NCBI RefSeq assembly: GCF_049200465.1
Contig: NZ_CP120836.1
Coordinates: forward strand, 434,001-498,000
Origin: Leptothermofonsia sp049200465
GTDB taxonomy: Bacteria > Cyanobacteriota > Cyanobacteriia > Leptolyngbyales > Leptolyngbyaceae
Reading direction: 5' to 3'
DNA: 64,000 nt
In this document: piece by piece, positions 8,826 to 17,657 of the stretch
How positions within the stretch are numbered: the first letter of the stretch is position 1
Layout of the letters: each line of letters begins with the position of its first letter
Notes under the pieces: generated by a model
Told to the model about the DNA's origin: nothing
Databases searched by the model: none
Seen by the model: only the letters and a program-made list of their open reading frames with translations
Translations under genes and position numbers: made by a program

Positions 8826-9318
8826 CTATTCCGAATCCTCAATTTCTTTTGCGGGTGCAGGCGATTTGGGAGTGGAAGCTGGATCGGATGGGGAGGTGGC
8901 AGCTTCACTAGATTCTGAGGCAGGCTTGGGAGCAGCAGGAGGGCTCATAACCAGTGGGGGGATCGGGTTTATTTTCAATGCCTAGCTGATCTTTAGCAGC
9001 AGCGATCGCAGATGCAGCTGCACTTTTCCCGATTTCCAGTAAGGATTTACCCGTTTCACTCAGCACCTGATCGGCACTCGGCTTCTCGGTGTTAAGGCTG
9101 TTAACCCATCCCCGAAAGTTCCAGCCCGTCCGGTAGCCAGTTTTCCAGATCCATTCACCAAACACCAAAACCAGACACACAACTAGCCAGAGCAGATACC
9201 CCGTCTCTTTGAGAATAGTCCAGGTTACAGCCACTGCCTGCTTATAGGTATTAGCAGTAGATGGATCGGTGATGGTTTTTACGAGTTTGTTTGCCTGGGT
9301 TTGAATTTGAGTGCTCAT
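8826..9318 (-). CDS. Small membrane protein with acidic Pro/Ala tail, frameshifted
   Basis: Starts at ATG 9318. Residues 1-35 are polar, residues about 36-58 form one transmembrane helix (GYLLWLVVCLVLVFGEWIW), and residues about 85-115 form an amphipathic Ala-rich helix (IGKSAAASAIAAAKDQLGI). The uninterrupted frame stops at 8908 after an implausible Cys-rich end. Removing one G from the six-G run at 8956-8961 restores a natural acidic tail (SPPAAPKPASESSEAATSP ... PAPAKEIEDSE) with a stop at 8826-8828, giving about 163 residues. I infer an indel in the homopolymer, probably a sequencing error. Resembles cyanobacterial proteins of unknown role; no function is assigned. Confidence 0.7.
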
Positions 9319-9446
9319 CTATGTCTCCCTATTTCCCTAATTACAGCTAGAGGTGCGGGGTTTCCAGTGGGAAAAGACAGATTCAGTTCCCTATAATGCA
9401 CGACTATTAGTACCTCCAGACCTGTGAAAACAATACCTTCAAAATC

Positions 9447-9549
9447 TATAGCGTTCACAAATAGTTTGTGAAAAAGGGGGTGGGGGCGAAGCCCCCATGC
9501 AGGGGGGAACCCCCTGCACCCCGTTCAAATTTCAAGAAGGACCGCTATA
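9447..9549 (+). repeat. Family B MITE
   Basis: TATAGCGTTCACAAATAGT at the left and AAGAAGGACCGCTATAT at the right. Inner arms carry TTTGTGAA and, inverted, GTTCAAAT. The core has GGGGGCGAAGCCCCC and GGGGGGAACCCCC hairpins. A second copy lies at 35179. Confidence 0.85.
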
Positions 9550-9965
9550 TCTGGTTAGCCAAGGCGGCTAAAGCGTCCTCCTGAACCCCAAAAAGTGTCG
9601 GATAAATTAAGGAGGGTTAGCAAGTCAAGCCTATAATGCCATGCTATCGAAATAGCGTACAGATCACCTTCCCACTCCACCCCCCTATGACTCATTCACA
9701 ACCACTCCCCTCAAACCTCTCTAAATGCTAACAACCAACAATTAATCAGCAGGTAATCCTGACATTAGACGGGTGTGTTCGGTTATCTCCCAACAAACTT
9801 AGGGCGAAAACCCTTGCTACGATCTTGTAGTGTGCTAATATCAATACCTGGAAAAGCTGCTTCCCCCACAGACGCCGTTATCCATACATTTTCGAGACGC
9901 ATTTTCAAGCCATAGTTAGGAAGCGTTCGAGAAGTTTTTGCAAAATTTAGGACATTTAAGACAGT
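9550..9965. other. Intergenic region upstream of DUF4327 gene
   Basis: About 415 bp. Contains a TAACAACCAACAATTAA stretch (about 9729-9745) resembling STRR heptamers elsewhere in the window. A minus-strand 77-codon frame at 9783-10016 overlaps the start of the better-supported gene and looks non-coding. Confidence 0.4.
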
Positions 9966-10190
9966 ATGAGCCAGCAGGTCCTTCACCCAATGGTTAAATT
10001 GCAGCGTCAAGTGCAAAAGCTCATTGACTCAAAGCTGCTAAAACCCACCGACAGTATCTGGAAAATTGCCCTCCTATACGGAGATGATTGGTCTTTCTGG
10101 AAACAGGAATTGCTTGCCTACGATTTCACCATGCAAGACCCAGTCAGTGAATTGCTGGCTGTAGAAAGTTGGGAAGACGAGGACGACTAA
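9966..10190 (+). CDS. DUF4327 family protein
   Basis: 74 residues, cyanobacteria-restricted family. The pattern VKLQRQVQKLIDSKLLKPTD, then WSFWKQELLAYDFTMQDPVSE, then LLAVESWEDEDD matches what I recall of DUF4327 (a short helical domain with conserved Trp and Glu-Leu and an acidic end). Function is unknown. The stop overlaps the stop of the convergent kinase gene by four bases (CTAA). Start ATG at 9966. Confidence 0.72.
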   Translation: MSQQVLHPMVKLQRQVQKLIDSKLLKPTDSIWKIALLYGDDWSFWKQELLAYDFTMQDPVSELLAVESWEDEDD

Positions 10191-11470
10191 AGACAACTAT
10201 TCAGGGCGTTCGCCAGCTCTCTGGCAGTCTGATAGCGATCGCTCGGTCGGTATTGAGTCACTCGTTCTACAACTGTCCGCAATGCTGGGGACATGGCAGG
10301 AATTCTTTCCAGCGCAAACCCGTAACCCTGATTCCGCTTTTTGTAGTAGCGAATTGGGCTATCGGCGGTTAGTAAGTAAATTAGGCTAGCCCCGACAGCA
10401 TACAGGTCAGATTGGGTCATAGGTCGCCCTAGGGTTTGCTCTGGAGCGCTGTATCCCTCTGCGCCGATGCGGGTTCTGGAAGGCATTCCCACAGCCTTGA
10501 CCGCTCCAAAATCCAGCACCACAACTCGATTCGAGACAGTCTGTACCAATAGATTGCCCGGTTTGATGTCGCGATGGATGATTGGGACTTCGCGATCGTG
10601 CAGGTACTCCAGCACCTCACAGGTTTGAATCATCCAGGTTACTGCCTGCTCTTCTCCAACGGGTCCTCTGTGGCGTACCCACTTTTCCATATCCTTGCCG
10701 TGCAGCAACTCCATCACCAGGTACTTCTTACCATCCTCAATAAAAAAGTCATAGAATCGGGGAATCCCTGGATGATTCAAGGCTTTAAGGGTATTTGCCT
10801 CCCGCTCAAACAACTCCTGGGCCTTCGGAATCCGGGCCATATCGGCATTCATTTCCTTCAGCACCTGCACTCCACCCTGTAAATGCCCGGATGGCGAAGT
10901 GACACTGGGGTTCCACACTAGATAAGTTGTACCCATGCCACCCCGGCCCAACACCCGCAACACCTGGTACTGGCGAATGGTCTGTTGAACTTTAACAGGC
11001 TGCCCACAATGGATGCAGAACAGGTTTTCTGGGGTGTTCCCTTCGTGGGTACAGACTGGGATTTTTTGACCTGGAATGCTAGCGGTGGTTTCGGGAACGA
11101 CCGGAAGTTGAGACGATTTGCCCAATAAAAACGAGTTGGAAGTCTCCAAAATTTGGAGTTGCAGCAGAGGGCCACCGCGAGCTAACTGAATTAACGCGTC
11201 TTCCGAGATAATGCCCTGGGACATCAGGTAGCCGTTGACAAACGTACCGTTGGCACTGTGGTTTACCAGATGCCATCCTGTCTGGGTTTGAACCGATGAC
11301 ACGGGTAAGTCAACCCGACGCAACTCCAGGTGGGAACGGGAAACGAGTAAGTCCTCGAGAATCACATCGTTTTCAGGTGCTCGACCAATCCGAATCAGAG
11401 ACTCGTTCTCAAACTGCCATTGTTTGAGAGGCGTTCGCTGTCGAGGGTGAAGTAGGGTCAAAATGACCAT
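10187..11470 (-). CDS. FHA domain / Ser-Thr protein kinase fusion
   Basis: 427 residues, cytoplasmic. N-terminal FHA domain (about 22-95: IRIGRAPENDVIL, SRSHLEL, NGTFVNG) binds phosphothreonine. A four-Cys/His zinc-ribbon-like stretch (CTHEGNTPENLFCIHCGQPV, about 138-157) follows. The Hanks-type kinase domain spans about 165-427: glycine loop LGRGGMGTTYLV, catalytic Lys in VLKEMNAD, HRDIKPGNLLV, the DFG motif in VLDFGAVKAV, and the APE-like SAPEQTLG. No membrane anchor. It follows the PP2C gene by only six bases, so the two form an operon of a kinase and its likely opposing phosphatase. FHA recognition of its own autophosphorylated sites is an inference. Confidence 0.95.
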   Translation of the reverse strand: MVILTLLHPRQRTPLKQWQFENESLIRIGRAPENDVILEDLLVSRSHLELRRVDLPVSSVQTQTGWHLVNHSANGTFVNGYLMSQGIISEDALIQLARGGPLLQLQILETSNSFLLGKSSQLPVVPETTASIPGQKIPVCTHEGNTPENLFCIHCGQPVKVQQTIRQYQVLRVLGRGGMGTTYLVWNPSVTSPSGHLQGGVQVLKEMNADMARIPKAQELFEREANTLKALNHPGIPRFYDFFIEDGKKYLVMELLHGKDMEKWVRHRGPVGEEQAVTWMIQTCEVLEYLHDREVPIIHRDIKPGNLLVQTVSNRVVVLDFGAVKAVGMPSRTRIGAEGYSAPEQTLGRPMTQSDLYAVGASLIYLLTADSPIRYYKKRNQGYGFALERIPAMSPALRTVVERVTQYRPSDRYQTARELANALNSCL

Positions 11471-11476
11471 GAACGC

Positions 11477-13561
11477 CTAGCGGAGATGATCTAAATTAGG
11501 GCGGACTTTAGCACGGATGGCGATCGCCGTAATGTTGTCATGCCCATTATATTGGTTTGCAAGTTCAATCAACTGACCCAGCCCCTGGTCAAGATTCGTC
11601 TGGGAGCTTAACAGGGGTTCCAGATGGGACTTGCAATGCTTCTCTAGCAGGTCATTATCTGATAATCCATCTGAGCACAAGAGTAAGAGTGAGTCTTCGT
11701 TGAGTTCGAAGTACTGCACGTCAGGTTTGATGAAGTGCTCGTCACGCGGCCCCAAAGCCTGGGTGAGCTGGTAGGCATCGGGACGGGCATAGGCAATCTC
11801 TGGATCGACTCCCCGCTGAATTTCGCGCTGACCCACCTCGTGATCGACCGTTAGTTGCTCTAAGCCGCGCTTGCGGGTGTAGCGGTAAAGACGGCTATCA
11901 CCCACATGGACAACCGCCGCTTCTGTATCCTGAATGAGTACCATCACTAGGGTTGTTCCCATACGTCCGCTGCCAGAACGGGCACTTTGCTGATTAACGT
12001 CGAAGATTGCCTTGTTGGCAAGCTGTACTGCCTCATTCAGCACGTCGGGACTGGGTAGCTTTCCTGGTGAATCTGGAGAGAATGGTGAACTTTGCCATTT
12101 TTCTTGAAAGAAGCGTCGTAGGGTATCGACGGCTAAGGCACTGGCAACTTCCCCTCCGGCATGTCCCCCCATGCCATCACACAGAATGTAAAGATTGCGG
12201 GCATGTACAGTTTTGCCTGAAGGACTTTCTAGCCGACTTGCCTGAGTTTCAATCCCAAAGTAATCTTCATTGTGATCCCGTTGGCGGCCAATATCTGTAC
12301 GACCGGCATCCTCCAGGCTGAACAGTCGCATTGGCAAGACGACCGTTGGCAGGTCATCGCTTTCGCTTTCACTTTCGTCTTCTCTAGGGTCCGTTAGCTC
12401 ATCTAAGGAAATTTCTAATCGAGTTGAGGAAACGGAGGTGCTGATGTCGGCAGCAGGGTTGGCTTTTACTTCAGAAGAGGGAGCTGTGGTGAGCAATTCT
12501 GAAGGATCGGTGAGATCTGAGGGGTCGGAGTCAGGCATCATAGTGGAGTCGGGGGGAGCCTGGAGGTCGTGGGCGATCGCTTCAATCCGCGATCGCAGGT
12601 CGGCAACGGTGGTTAGATTACCGGCTTCCAGGTCAGCCAGCATCAGTGAAATGGCACCCAATTGAGTTCGTTGAGATTGGGAAAACAACATGTGCCAGAA
12701 CTTGCCCAACTGTTGCAGGGTAGGTGGCGAACTGACTGAATCTGAATAAAGCCGTTGTAGCGAAATTGCCTGATCTTCGTCTACTCGTAAATTTGAAACT
12801 TCTAACAGGCTCTGCTGACAATGGACGGTTTCCAGGACAGGCCAAAGCTCGACCATTTCATACAGCCAATGCAATAGCTGAAGTTGAGGAATGGCAAGTT
12901 CTTCATCCAGCCACAGGTCGGTCAGCAGGGGAAACTGAGAACGATCTTCCAGCAGTAAAATCTGTTGCCCATTTTGCTGCCAGGCATCGTGCAGAGCAGG
13001 AAGGGCCTGGCAATACTTGTCTTGCAGTGCCAGATAAGGTTGGGCAATCTCTGGAAGGGTGATGGATTTGACAGAAGGCGTCAGTGGTTTGAGTTCTGCC
13101 ACTGAATTGTTAGCTTCCCCAGCTTGACTCAGAGACGAGATCGAAGATTCAATTGCAGCCGCTTCAAACTCCTGCTTGGTCAGGGCTTCCAGCATTGAAA
13201 GTTGAAACGGCTGGCAGTCCACAACTTTCAGCCATTTCTCCGAAGCGCCTTCGTTGCCGGAAGCAAATGATTCCAAAATCCGGTAACGCCCGTGCATATC
13301 CAGGTAGGAATCTAAGCCCATTGAGCTTCCGGCAGAAGTTGCTCCTGCTAAAGCTGAATTTCCAGATTCCTGGAGGCTACCTGTCACAATTGCCGACCAA
13401 ATCACCCCTGCGATCGCGCCACACTCCTGACAGCTCACCGAGTCAAATGGAACCAGGCTATCGCATTCAGGACAGGTATTTTGAGTCAAAGAAGCGCCAC
13501 ACTCTTGACAAAATTTATTGGTGTTTGGATTTTCAAATTGGCAATTGGGACAAACAAGCAT
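11477..13561 (-). CDS. Zinc-ribbon PP2C-type Ser/Thr phosphatase
   Basis: 694 residues. Residues 1-50 are a double zinc ribbon (CPNCQFENPNTNKFCQECG, then CPECDSLVPFDSVSCQECG). The middle (about 80-400) is a low-conservation region that may be a degenerate kinase-like domain, followed by an acidic Ser-rich linker (DESESESDD). Residues about 415-690 are a PPM/PP2C catalytic domain with DIGRQRDHNEDYF, CDGMGGHAGGEVAS, GRMGTTLV, VVHVGDSRLYRY and CSDGLSDND; all metal-binding Asp residues are present. Start ATG at 13561. It lies immediately upstream of the FHA-kinase gene, and the shared zinc-ribbon modules in both suggest they act in one signalling unit. Confidence 0.93.
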   Translation of the reverse strand: MLVCPNCQFENPNTNKFCQECGASLTQNTCPECDSLVPFDSVSCQECGAIAGVIWSAIVTGSLQESGNSALAGATSAGSSMGLDSYLDMHGRYRILESFASGNEGASEKWLKVVDCQPFQLSMLEALTKQEFEAAAIESSISSLSQAGEANNSVAELKPLTPSVKSITLPEIAQPYLALQDKYCQALPALHDAWQQNGQQILLLEDRSQFPLLTDLWLDEELAIPQLQLLHWLYEMVELWPVLETVHCQQSLLEVSNLRVDEDQAISLQRLYSDSVSSPPTLQQLGKFWHMLFSQSQRTQLGAISLMLADLEAGNLTTVADLRSRIEAIAHDLQAPPDSTMMPDSDPSDLTDPSELLTTAPSSEVKANPAADISTSVSSTRLEISLDELTDPREDESESESDDLPTVVLPMRLFSLEDAGRTDIGRQRDHNEDYFGIETQASRLESPSGKTVHARNLYILCDGMGGHAGGEVASALAVDTLRRFFQEKWQSSPFSPDSPGKLPSPDVLNEAVQLANKAIFDVNQQSARSGSGRMGTTLVMVLIQDTEAAVVHVGDSRLYRYTRKRGLEQLTVDHEVGQREIQRGVDPEIAYARPDAYQLTQALGPRDEHFIKPDVQYFELNEDSLLLLCSDGLSDNDLLEKHCKSHLEPLLSSQTNLDQGLGQLIELANQYNGHDNITAIAIRAKVRPNLDHLR

Positions 13562-13763
13562 GATGGCGTATCCTTAGCCTACTTAAGCAGAATTCCCAAA
13601 ACTGCTCCTGGGTGTACAGGTTCTCTGAATGTTTCCCACCCCAGATTGGAAATCCAGCAGAATGTTCTTACTGAAACCATTAAACCAAATGACCCCATTC
13701 CAGTATCAACCAGAGTTGGGGGGATAGTTAAACTACACAAACTTACACTAAATTTCCTGAAGA

Positions 13764-13835
13764 CTGGGGCGCTAGGATTCGAACCTAGGAATGGCGGAAC
13801 CAAAATCCGCTGCCTTACCACTTGGCGACGCCCCA
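13764..13835 (-). tRNA. trnQ: tRNA-Gln (UUG)
   Basis: 72 nt on the minus strand. The acceptor arm TGGGGCG pairs with CGCCCCA and the discriminator is G. The anticodon stem GCGGA/TCCGC closes a loop TTTTGGT with anticodon TTG. T-arm CTAGG TTCGAAT CCTAG is perfect. The 3' CCA is not encoded. Confidence 0.97.
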
Positions 13836-13989
13836 ACGCATGACCTTGTTTATCTTAACAGCTTTGGATGGCAGAGTGTCAATATTTAAGAGTATCAATA
13901 TTAAAATTAGAGAAGGGAATAGGTAAGCGAGAGAGTAAAGAAACCTCACCCTATCACCTCGTTACCGTATCACTGACTCCTCACCTAAT

Positions 13990-14012
13990 TAGCAACTAAC
14001 AACCAACAACCA
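13990..14012. repeat. STRR-like heptamer run
   Basis: AGCAACTAACAACCAACAACC is a run of AACAACY heptamers. The complementary run TTGTTGGTTGTTGG occurs at about 14648. These resemble the short tandemly repeated repetitive sequences known from filamentous cyanobacteria. Confidence 0.5.
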
Positions 14013-14028
14013 GTAATGATAACCCCTC

Positions 14029-14121
14029 TAAGTAGGTGTCATCATTAATTGGTAAAGAGGGGAGGTGGGGGCGCAGCCCCTCCAGCCCCGAAATTATCAT
14101 TCATTTAATTGGCTTAGCTAC
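14029..14121 (+). repeat. Family C MITE
   Basis: Left end TAAGTAGGTGTCATCATTAA, right end TTTAATTGGCTTAGCTA, with a GGTGGGGGCGCAGCCCCTCC hairpin core. It lies 13 bp downstream of the minus-strand gene ending at 14135. Confidence 0.78.
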
Positions 14122-14134
14122 ATTAACACACCCC

Positions 14135-14569
14135 TTATTGTCCATCAGAGTGGTTAACCGAAAGGGCTTGCTGATTCAGATAGAAGACTAGATCTTCAAC
14201 AGTGGAGAGAATTTCCGGGTCGAAGCGATCGCTTAAATCCACTCCAAAACTGTGCAAAAAATCTTCACACAGAGAAAGTTGCCAGTCAAACCAGCAGACC
14301 AGGGGAAATTGTAAATCTTCGTTTAGGCGATCCTCTGGTCTTATCCTGGAAAACTCCAGGCCGCTGTAATCTGGCATGCGGTTATAGACAAAGTCTGCAA
14401 CCTGTCTGAAAATTTTGCGATCGTTCCAAAACTTCTCAAACCATTCCTCCGCACTTAAGGGAGAACGGCTTCGCAAGAACTGATTGACACGCTGCCGAGT
14501 TCTAATATCGGGGCTGAGGTCAGCGTAGGTTCTCAAGCTATAGAAAATGTTCTGGAGCCGTCGCCACAT
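14135..14569 (-). CDS. Conserved hypothetical protein
   Basis: 144 residues, soluble, rich in Phe, Trp and Asp. The pattern SAEEWFEKFWNDRKIFRQVA, FVYNRMPDYSGLEFSRIRPE DRLNED and FGVDLSDRFDPEILSTVEDL has a faint resemblance to acyl-carrier-like helical bundles (SxLxxDL then phenylalanine-rich), but no phosphopantetheine Ser is evident. I do not recognise the family. Start ATG at 14569. It is transcribed alone, separated from lpxB by a repeat-rich gap. Confidence 0.6.
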   Translation of the reverse strand: MWRRLQNIFYSLRTYADLSPDIRTRQRVNQFLRSRSPLSAEEWFEKFWNDRKIFRQVADFVYNRMPDYSGLEFSRIRPEDRLNEDLQFPLVCWFDWQLSLCEDFLHSFGVDLSDRFDPEILSTVEDLVFYLNQQALSVNHSDGQ

Positions 14570-14642
14570 GCGCTTATCAAGTGCTGAACCTTAGCTTAAG
14601 TATTCCCATCACCTCCGGGATAGCACAGGTTTGGTGAAGGCA

Positions 14643-14712
14643 GTTATCAGTTGTTGGTTGTTGGTCGTTAATGAGGCTGCTGACTTCTCACTAACAACTA
14701 ACAACCAGTGAC
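14643..14712. repeat. STRR-like inverted heptamer runs
   Basis: GTTGTTGGTTGTTGG (about 14648-14663) faces CTAACAACTAACAACCAG (about 14689-14706), so the interval can fold on itself. It is followed by GTGACTAATATAAGTGACTAATAAGACTAATAA, a direct repeat of a GACTAATA unit. Confidence 0.6.
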
Positions 14713-14842
14713 TAATATAAGTGACTAATAAGACTAATAAATAGGTGGGTCAAATTAGAGAGGGGGGAAGGGGAAAGTGGATGAGTGGGAGGGTAGATGA
14801 ATTCTGAGTTTTTTCCCATGACTCATCCACCCATCTACTACT

Positions 14843-16096
14843 CTAGGCATTTTCCCATTTTCGACCATTCTTCCTCGTTTCTCCTGACTGGTTCAAGAAC
14901 CCTAAAATCTCCTGGGCGGCACGATCGCACGCTCCCACTTCTCCCAGTGCTTGGCGCATTTCTTGATAGTCTGCCAGCATTTTCTGGCGACGCTCCGGAT
15001 TAAGCAACAGATCCAGGGATTCCTGGGCGATCGCGTCTGGAGTTGCCTGAAACTGCAAAAATTCCTTCACGATAGGTTGCATCGTCACCAAATTGGTGGG
15101 GGAAACGAAGGGAGCTGAAAACCTGAGTAGACGGTGGGCAATCCAGCCGGTTAATGGGTTGAGTTTGTAAAGAACCACCTGAGGAACGTTGAGGAGTGCA
15201 ATTTCCAGGTTGACAGTACCCGATTTGGTGATGGCCAGGTCGGCGGCAGCGATCGCCTGCAGGGCAACCGAAGTCTCATTTCTGCTGTCTGCCCTTGGAG
15301 GGGAGGGATCGGCTAGCAAGGTAGCATTTAACCCATAGCGCTGGATAGCTTGTTCGAGTGACTGGCGATACTGTTCCAGCGCCAGGGGAATCCAGAAGTG
15401 AACCTGAGGAATTTTTGCCTGGATCTGTTGGGCGGCTTCAAACATGGTAGGTATCAAATATTTCAACTCCTGCTGACGTGAGGCAGGAAACAACACCACC
15501 GCTATCTGTTCTGGTGGAATTTTCAAGGCAGCACGGGCACTCTCGCGAGTTGGAGGGTTTTGCATCCGGTCGATTAAGGGATGCCCCACCCAGGTGACTT
15601 TGCCTCCCTGGCGACGATAGTAGTTGGCCTCTTCGGGAAAAATTGCCAGGATGAGATCGACCGCATTGATAATGCATCGGGTATTGTAGTCACTCACTGA
15701 CCAGACCCACTCCTGGGGCGCAATATAGTAAACAATGGGTACCTCTGGCAGATGCCTGGGCAGGTAATTGCAGAAGGCAATATTGGGTGCCATGTAATCA
15801 AGCAACACCACGAGATCGGGTGGGTGTTGTTGCAAATACTTTTTTGCCTGGCGTTGAATCCTGAGGGTCGGCAGCATGTAAGGCAATGATTCAAGGATGC
15901 CCATAGAGCCGATCGCACTGGTATGACCCAAGAGAGTGGCTCCGGCAGCGGCCATGCGATCGCCTCCCAGGGCCAGAATTTCCAGATCGAGGGCCATTGC
16001 TTCTGCCTGCCGCTTAAGGGCCTTAATTAATAGAGCCCCCTGGAGATCGCCAGAAACTTCCCCCGTGCTGATGAAGATGCTTCGTTTATGCTTCAT
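14843..16096 (-). CDS. lpxB: Lipid-A-disaccharide synthase
   Basis: Condenses UDP-2,3-diacylglucosamine with lipid X to form the lipid A disaccharide; peripheral inner-membrane GT19 glycosyltransferase. 417 residues, somewhat longer than enterobacterial LpxB (about 380) because of a C-terminal extension. Motifs: STGEVSGDLQGA (11-22), MGILESLPYMLP, DLVVLLDYMAPN (about 94-106), YYIAPQEWVWS (about 122-132), VGHPLIDRM (about 171-179), LLFPASRQQE-like VLFPASRQQELK and AITKSGTVNLE (about 288-298). Last gene of the bamA-lpxC-fabZ-lpxA-lpxB cluster; its start ATG overlaps the end of lpxA by 11 bp. Confidence 0.96.
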   Translation of the reverse strand: MKHKRSIFISTGEVSGDLQGALLIKALKRQAEAMALDLEILALGGDRMAAAGATLLGHTSAIGSMGILESLPYMLPTLRIQRQAKKYLQQHPPDLVVLLDYMAPNIAFCNYLPRHLPEVPIVYYIAPQEWVWSVSDYNTRCIINAVDLILAIFPEEANYYRRQGGKVTWVGHPLIDRMQNPPTRESARAALKIPPEQIAVVLFPASRQQELKYLIPTMFEAAQQIQAKIPQVHFWIPLALEQYRQSLEQAIQRYGLNATLLADPSPPRADSRNETSVALQAIAAADLAITKSGTVNLEIALLNVPQVVLYKLNPLTGWIAHRLLRFSAPFVSPTNLVTMQPIVKEFLQFQATPDAIAQESLDLLLNPERRQKMLADYQEMRQALGEVGACDRAAQEILGFLNQSGETRKNGRKWENA

Positions 16097-16916
16097 CCTC
16101 TTCGCCAGTTTTGATTCGCTTACCAGGAATCACTCCCCGCCGTCCCGGTTCTTGAGACTGTTGCAAAAACTGGTACAGGTGCTGCACATGCTCACTATCC
16201 AGAAAACCATTGAGCTGTTCCAAAGCTTCGTTGAAAGTTAAGCCAGAACGATAGAGAATGCGAAACGCTGTTTTGAGCGAACGGAGTGCCTGCCCTCCGT
16301 CTTCGGCAAAACCTGCCCGTTTTAATCCAACCAGATTGAGCGATCGCACGCGGGCCGGGTGCCCCTCTACCAATGTATAAGGTGGCACATCCCGATCAAT
16401 GCGTCCCATCGCTCCAATCATTGCCAGGCGGCCCACATGGACAAACTGATGAATCCCCACCATCCCGCCAATTCTTGCCCTCGACTCGACCCAAACGTGA
16501 CCAGCCAGTGAAGCCGCATTGGTAATTACAACCTGGTCTTCAATTACACAGTTATGGGCAACATGAACGTAAGCCAGCAGCCAGTTACCGTTGCCGATTA
16601 CCGTTGCTTCTCCGGCTCCTGTCGCTCGGTTGATAGTGACATACTCCCGAATATAGTTGTCATCCCCAATTTTGACCAGGCTTTCAGAACCGTCATACTT
16701 CTGGTCCTGAGGTTCCAGCCCAATCGCTACTCCCGGAAAGATTTGATTTCTGGCTCCAATCTCAGTCCATCCGTCCAGAATCACATGATGCCCAATGGTG
16801 GTTCCTGGACCGACTTTCACCTTTGGCCCAATAACGGCATAAGCCCCCACCTGGACGGTGGGATGCAGCTCCGCATTGGGATGGATTACAGCCGTAGGAT
16901 GAATGAGGGTTGTCAT
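16086..16916 (-). CDS. lpxA: UDP-N-acetylglucosamine acyltransferase
   Basis: First step of lipid A synthesis: transfers 3-hydroxyacyl from ACP to UDP-GlcNAc. 276 residues. The N-terminal two thirds are left-handed beta-helix hexapeptide repeats (IHPTAVIHPNAELHPTVQVG and on), with catalytic His in VHVAHNCVIED (about 124) and the family motifs GIHQFVHVGR (about 154-163) and VEGHPARVRSLN (about 195-206). The C-terminal part is a helical domain (ALRSLKTAFRILYRSGLT). It overlaps lpxB by 11 bp and follows fabZ by about 90 bp that contain STRR-like repeats. Confidence 0.96.
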   Translation of the reverse strand: MTTLIHPTAVIHPNAELHPTVQVGAYAVIGPKVKVGPGTTIGHHVILDGWTEIGARNQIFPGVAIGLEPQDQKYDGSESLVKIGDDNYIREYVTINRATGAGEATVIGNGNWLLAYVHVAHNCVIEDQVVITNAASLAGHVWVESRARIGGMVGIHQFVHVGRLAMIGAMGRIDRDVPPYTLVEGHPARVRSLNLVGLKRAGFAEDGGQALRSLKTAFRILYRSGLTFNEALEQLNGFLDSEHVQHLYQFLQQSQEPGRRGVIPGKRIKTGEEDEA

Positions 16917-16924
16917 AGGAATAT

Positions 16925-17000
16925 TGAGTTATGAATCATGAGTCGTGAATAATGAGGTCGTTTGAGTTATAACAGGGAACTCAAAACTCAAAACTCAAAA
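16925..17000. repeat. STRR-like GAGTTATGA / ACTCAAA runs
   Basis: GAGTTATGAATCATGAGTC and AATAATGAGG face GGAACTCAAAACTCAAAACTC. The same words occur between rbcL and rbcX (43957-44037). Located between fabZ and lpxA. Confidence 0.65.
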
Positions 17001-17006
17001 TTCCGT

Positions 17007-17552
17007 CTAATCGACCAGAGAAAACATCAATTCGCCTTCAGCCACCAGTTGCCCATCAACCTCAGCCCGGCCCCGCATCTTTCCAAAACGACGCTTTTTA
17101 ACCCACAGCAGTTCCACCGTCATCAACAATTGATCTCCAGGAACAACTGGGCGACGGAACCGGACTTTATCAATTCCTGCAAACATGAATAAACCTTCTT
17201 GCACGTCGTTCATTTGGGTTAAAACAATTCCACCGACCTGTGCCATTGCCTCAACAATCAACACCCCTGGCATAATCGGGCGTCCTGGGAAATGTCCTTG
17301 AAAATGAGGTTCATTAAAGGTGACATTTTTAATGCCGACCGCACGCTCGCCTGGAACGTATTCAATGATTCGGTCAACCAGGGAAAAGGGGTAGCGGTGG
17401 GGCAACAGTTTATGAATTTCCTCTACTGGAATCAGTGCCTTGTGGGTAGTCGAGGAATGCCTAGATGTAACATCTCCGGTTTCTCCAGCCACGGTAGTTT
17501 GAACATGACTGGAGGTTGCACCGGAAGTATTGAGATCAGTAAGAATCGACAT
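17007..17552 (-). CDS. fabZ: 3-hydroxyacyl-ACP dehydratase
   Basis: Dehydrates 3-hydroxyacyl-ACP in type II fatty acid synthesis; competes with LpxA for the same substrate, which explains the clustering. 181 residues, including a polar N-terminal extension of about 40 residues not needed for catalysis. Hot-dog fold motifs: LLPHRYPFSLVDRI (catalytic His, about 51-64), the ITFNEPHFQGHFPGRPIMPG-type stretch (FNEPHFQGHFPGRPIMPGV, about 84-102), EAMAQVGG with catalytic Glu (about 106-113) and the C-terminal VDGQLVAEGELMF. Start ATG at 17552. Confidence 0.95.
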   Translation of the reverse strand: MSILTDLNTSGATSSHVQTTVAGETGDVTSRHSSTTHKALIPVEEIHKLLPHRYPFSLVDRIIEYVPGERAVGIKNVTFNEPHFQGHFPGRPIMPGVLIVEAMAQVGGIVLTQMNDVQEGLFMFAGIDKVRFRRPVVPGDQLLMTVELLWVKKRRFGKMRGRAEVDGQLVAEGELMFSLVD

Positions 17553-17657
17553 GGGCTGGGTCTTCGCTAAATGGTTGAAAGAGTTGGCTATGGGCTTCTA
17601 GAGAGGGGTAGTTCGTGTTACGGAGAAGTTGTGAGAGGTCATCATTCATACCCACCC

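Noticed and set aside
9783..10016. Minus-strand 77-codon frame overlapping the DUF4327 start
   Set aside because: No recognisable pattern, and the overlapping plus-strand gene matches a known small family.
13947..14012. Second tRNA or small RNA in the region after tRNA-Gln
   Set aside because: No cloverleaf or conserved T-arm; the sequence is heptamer repeats.
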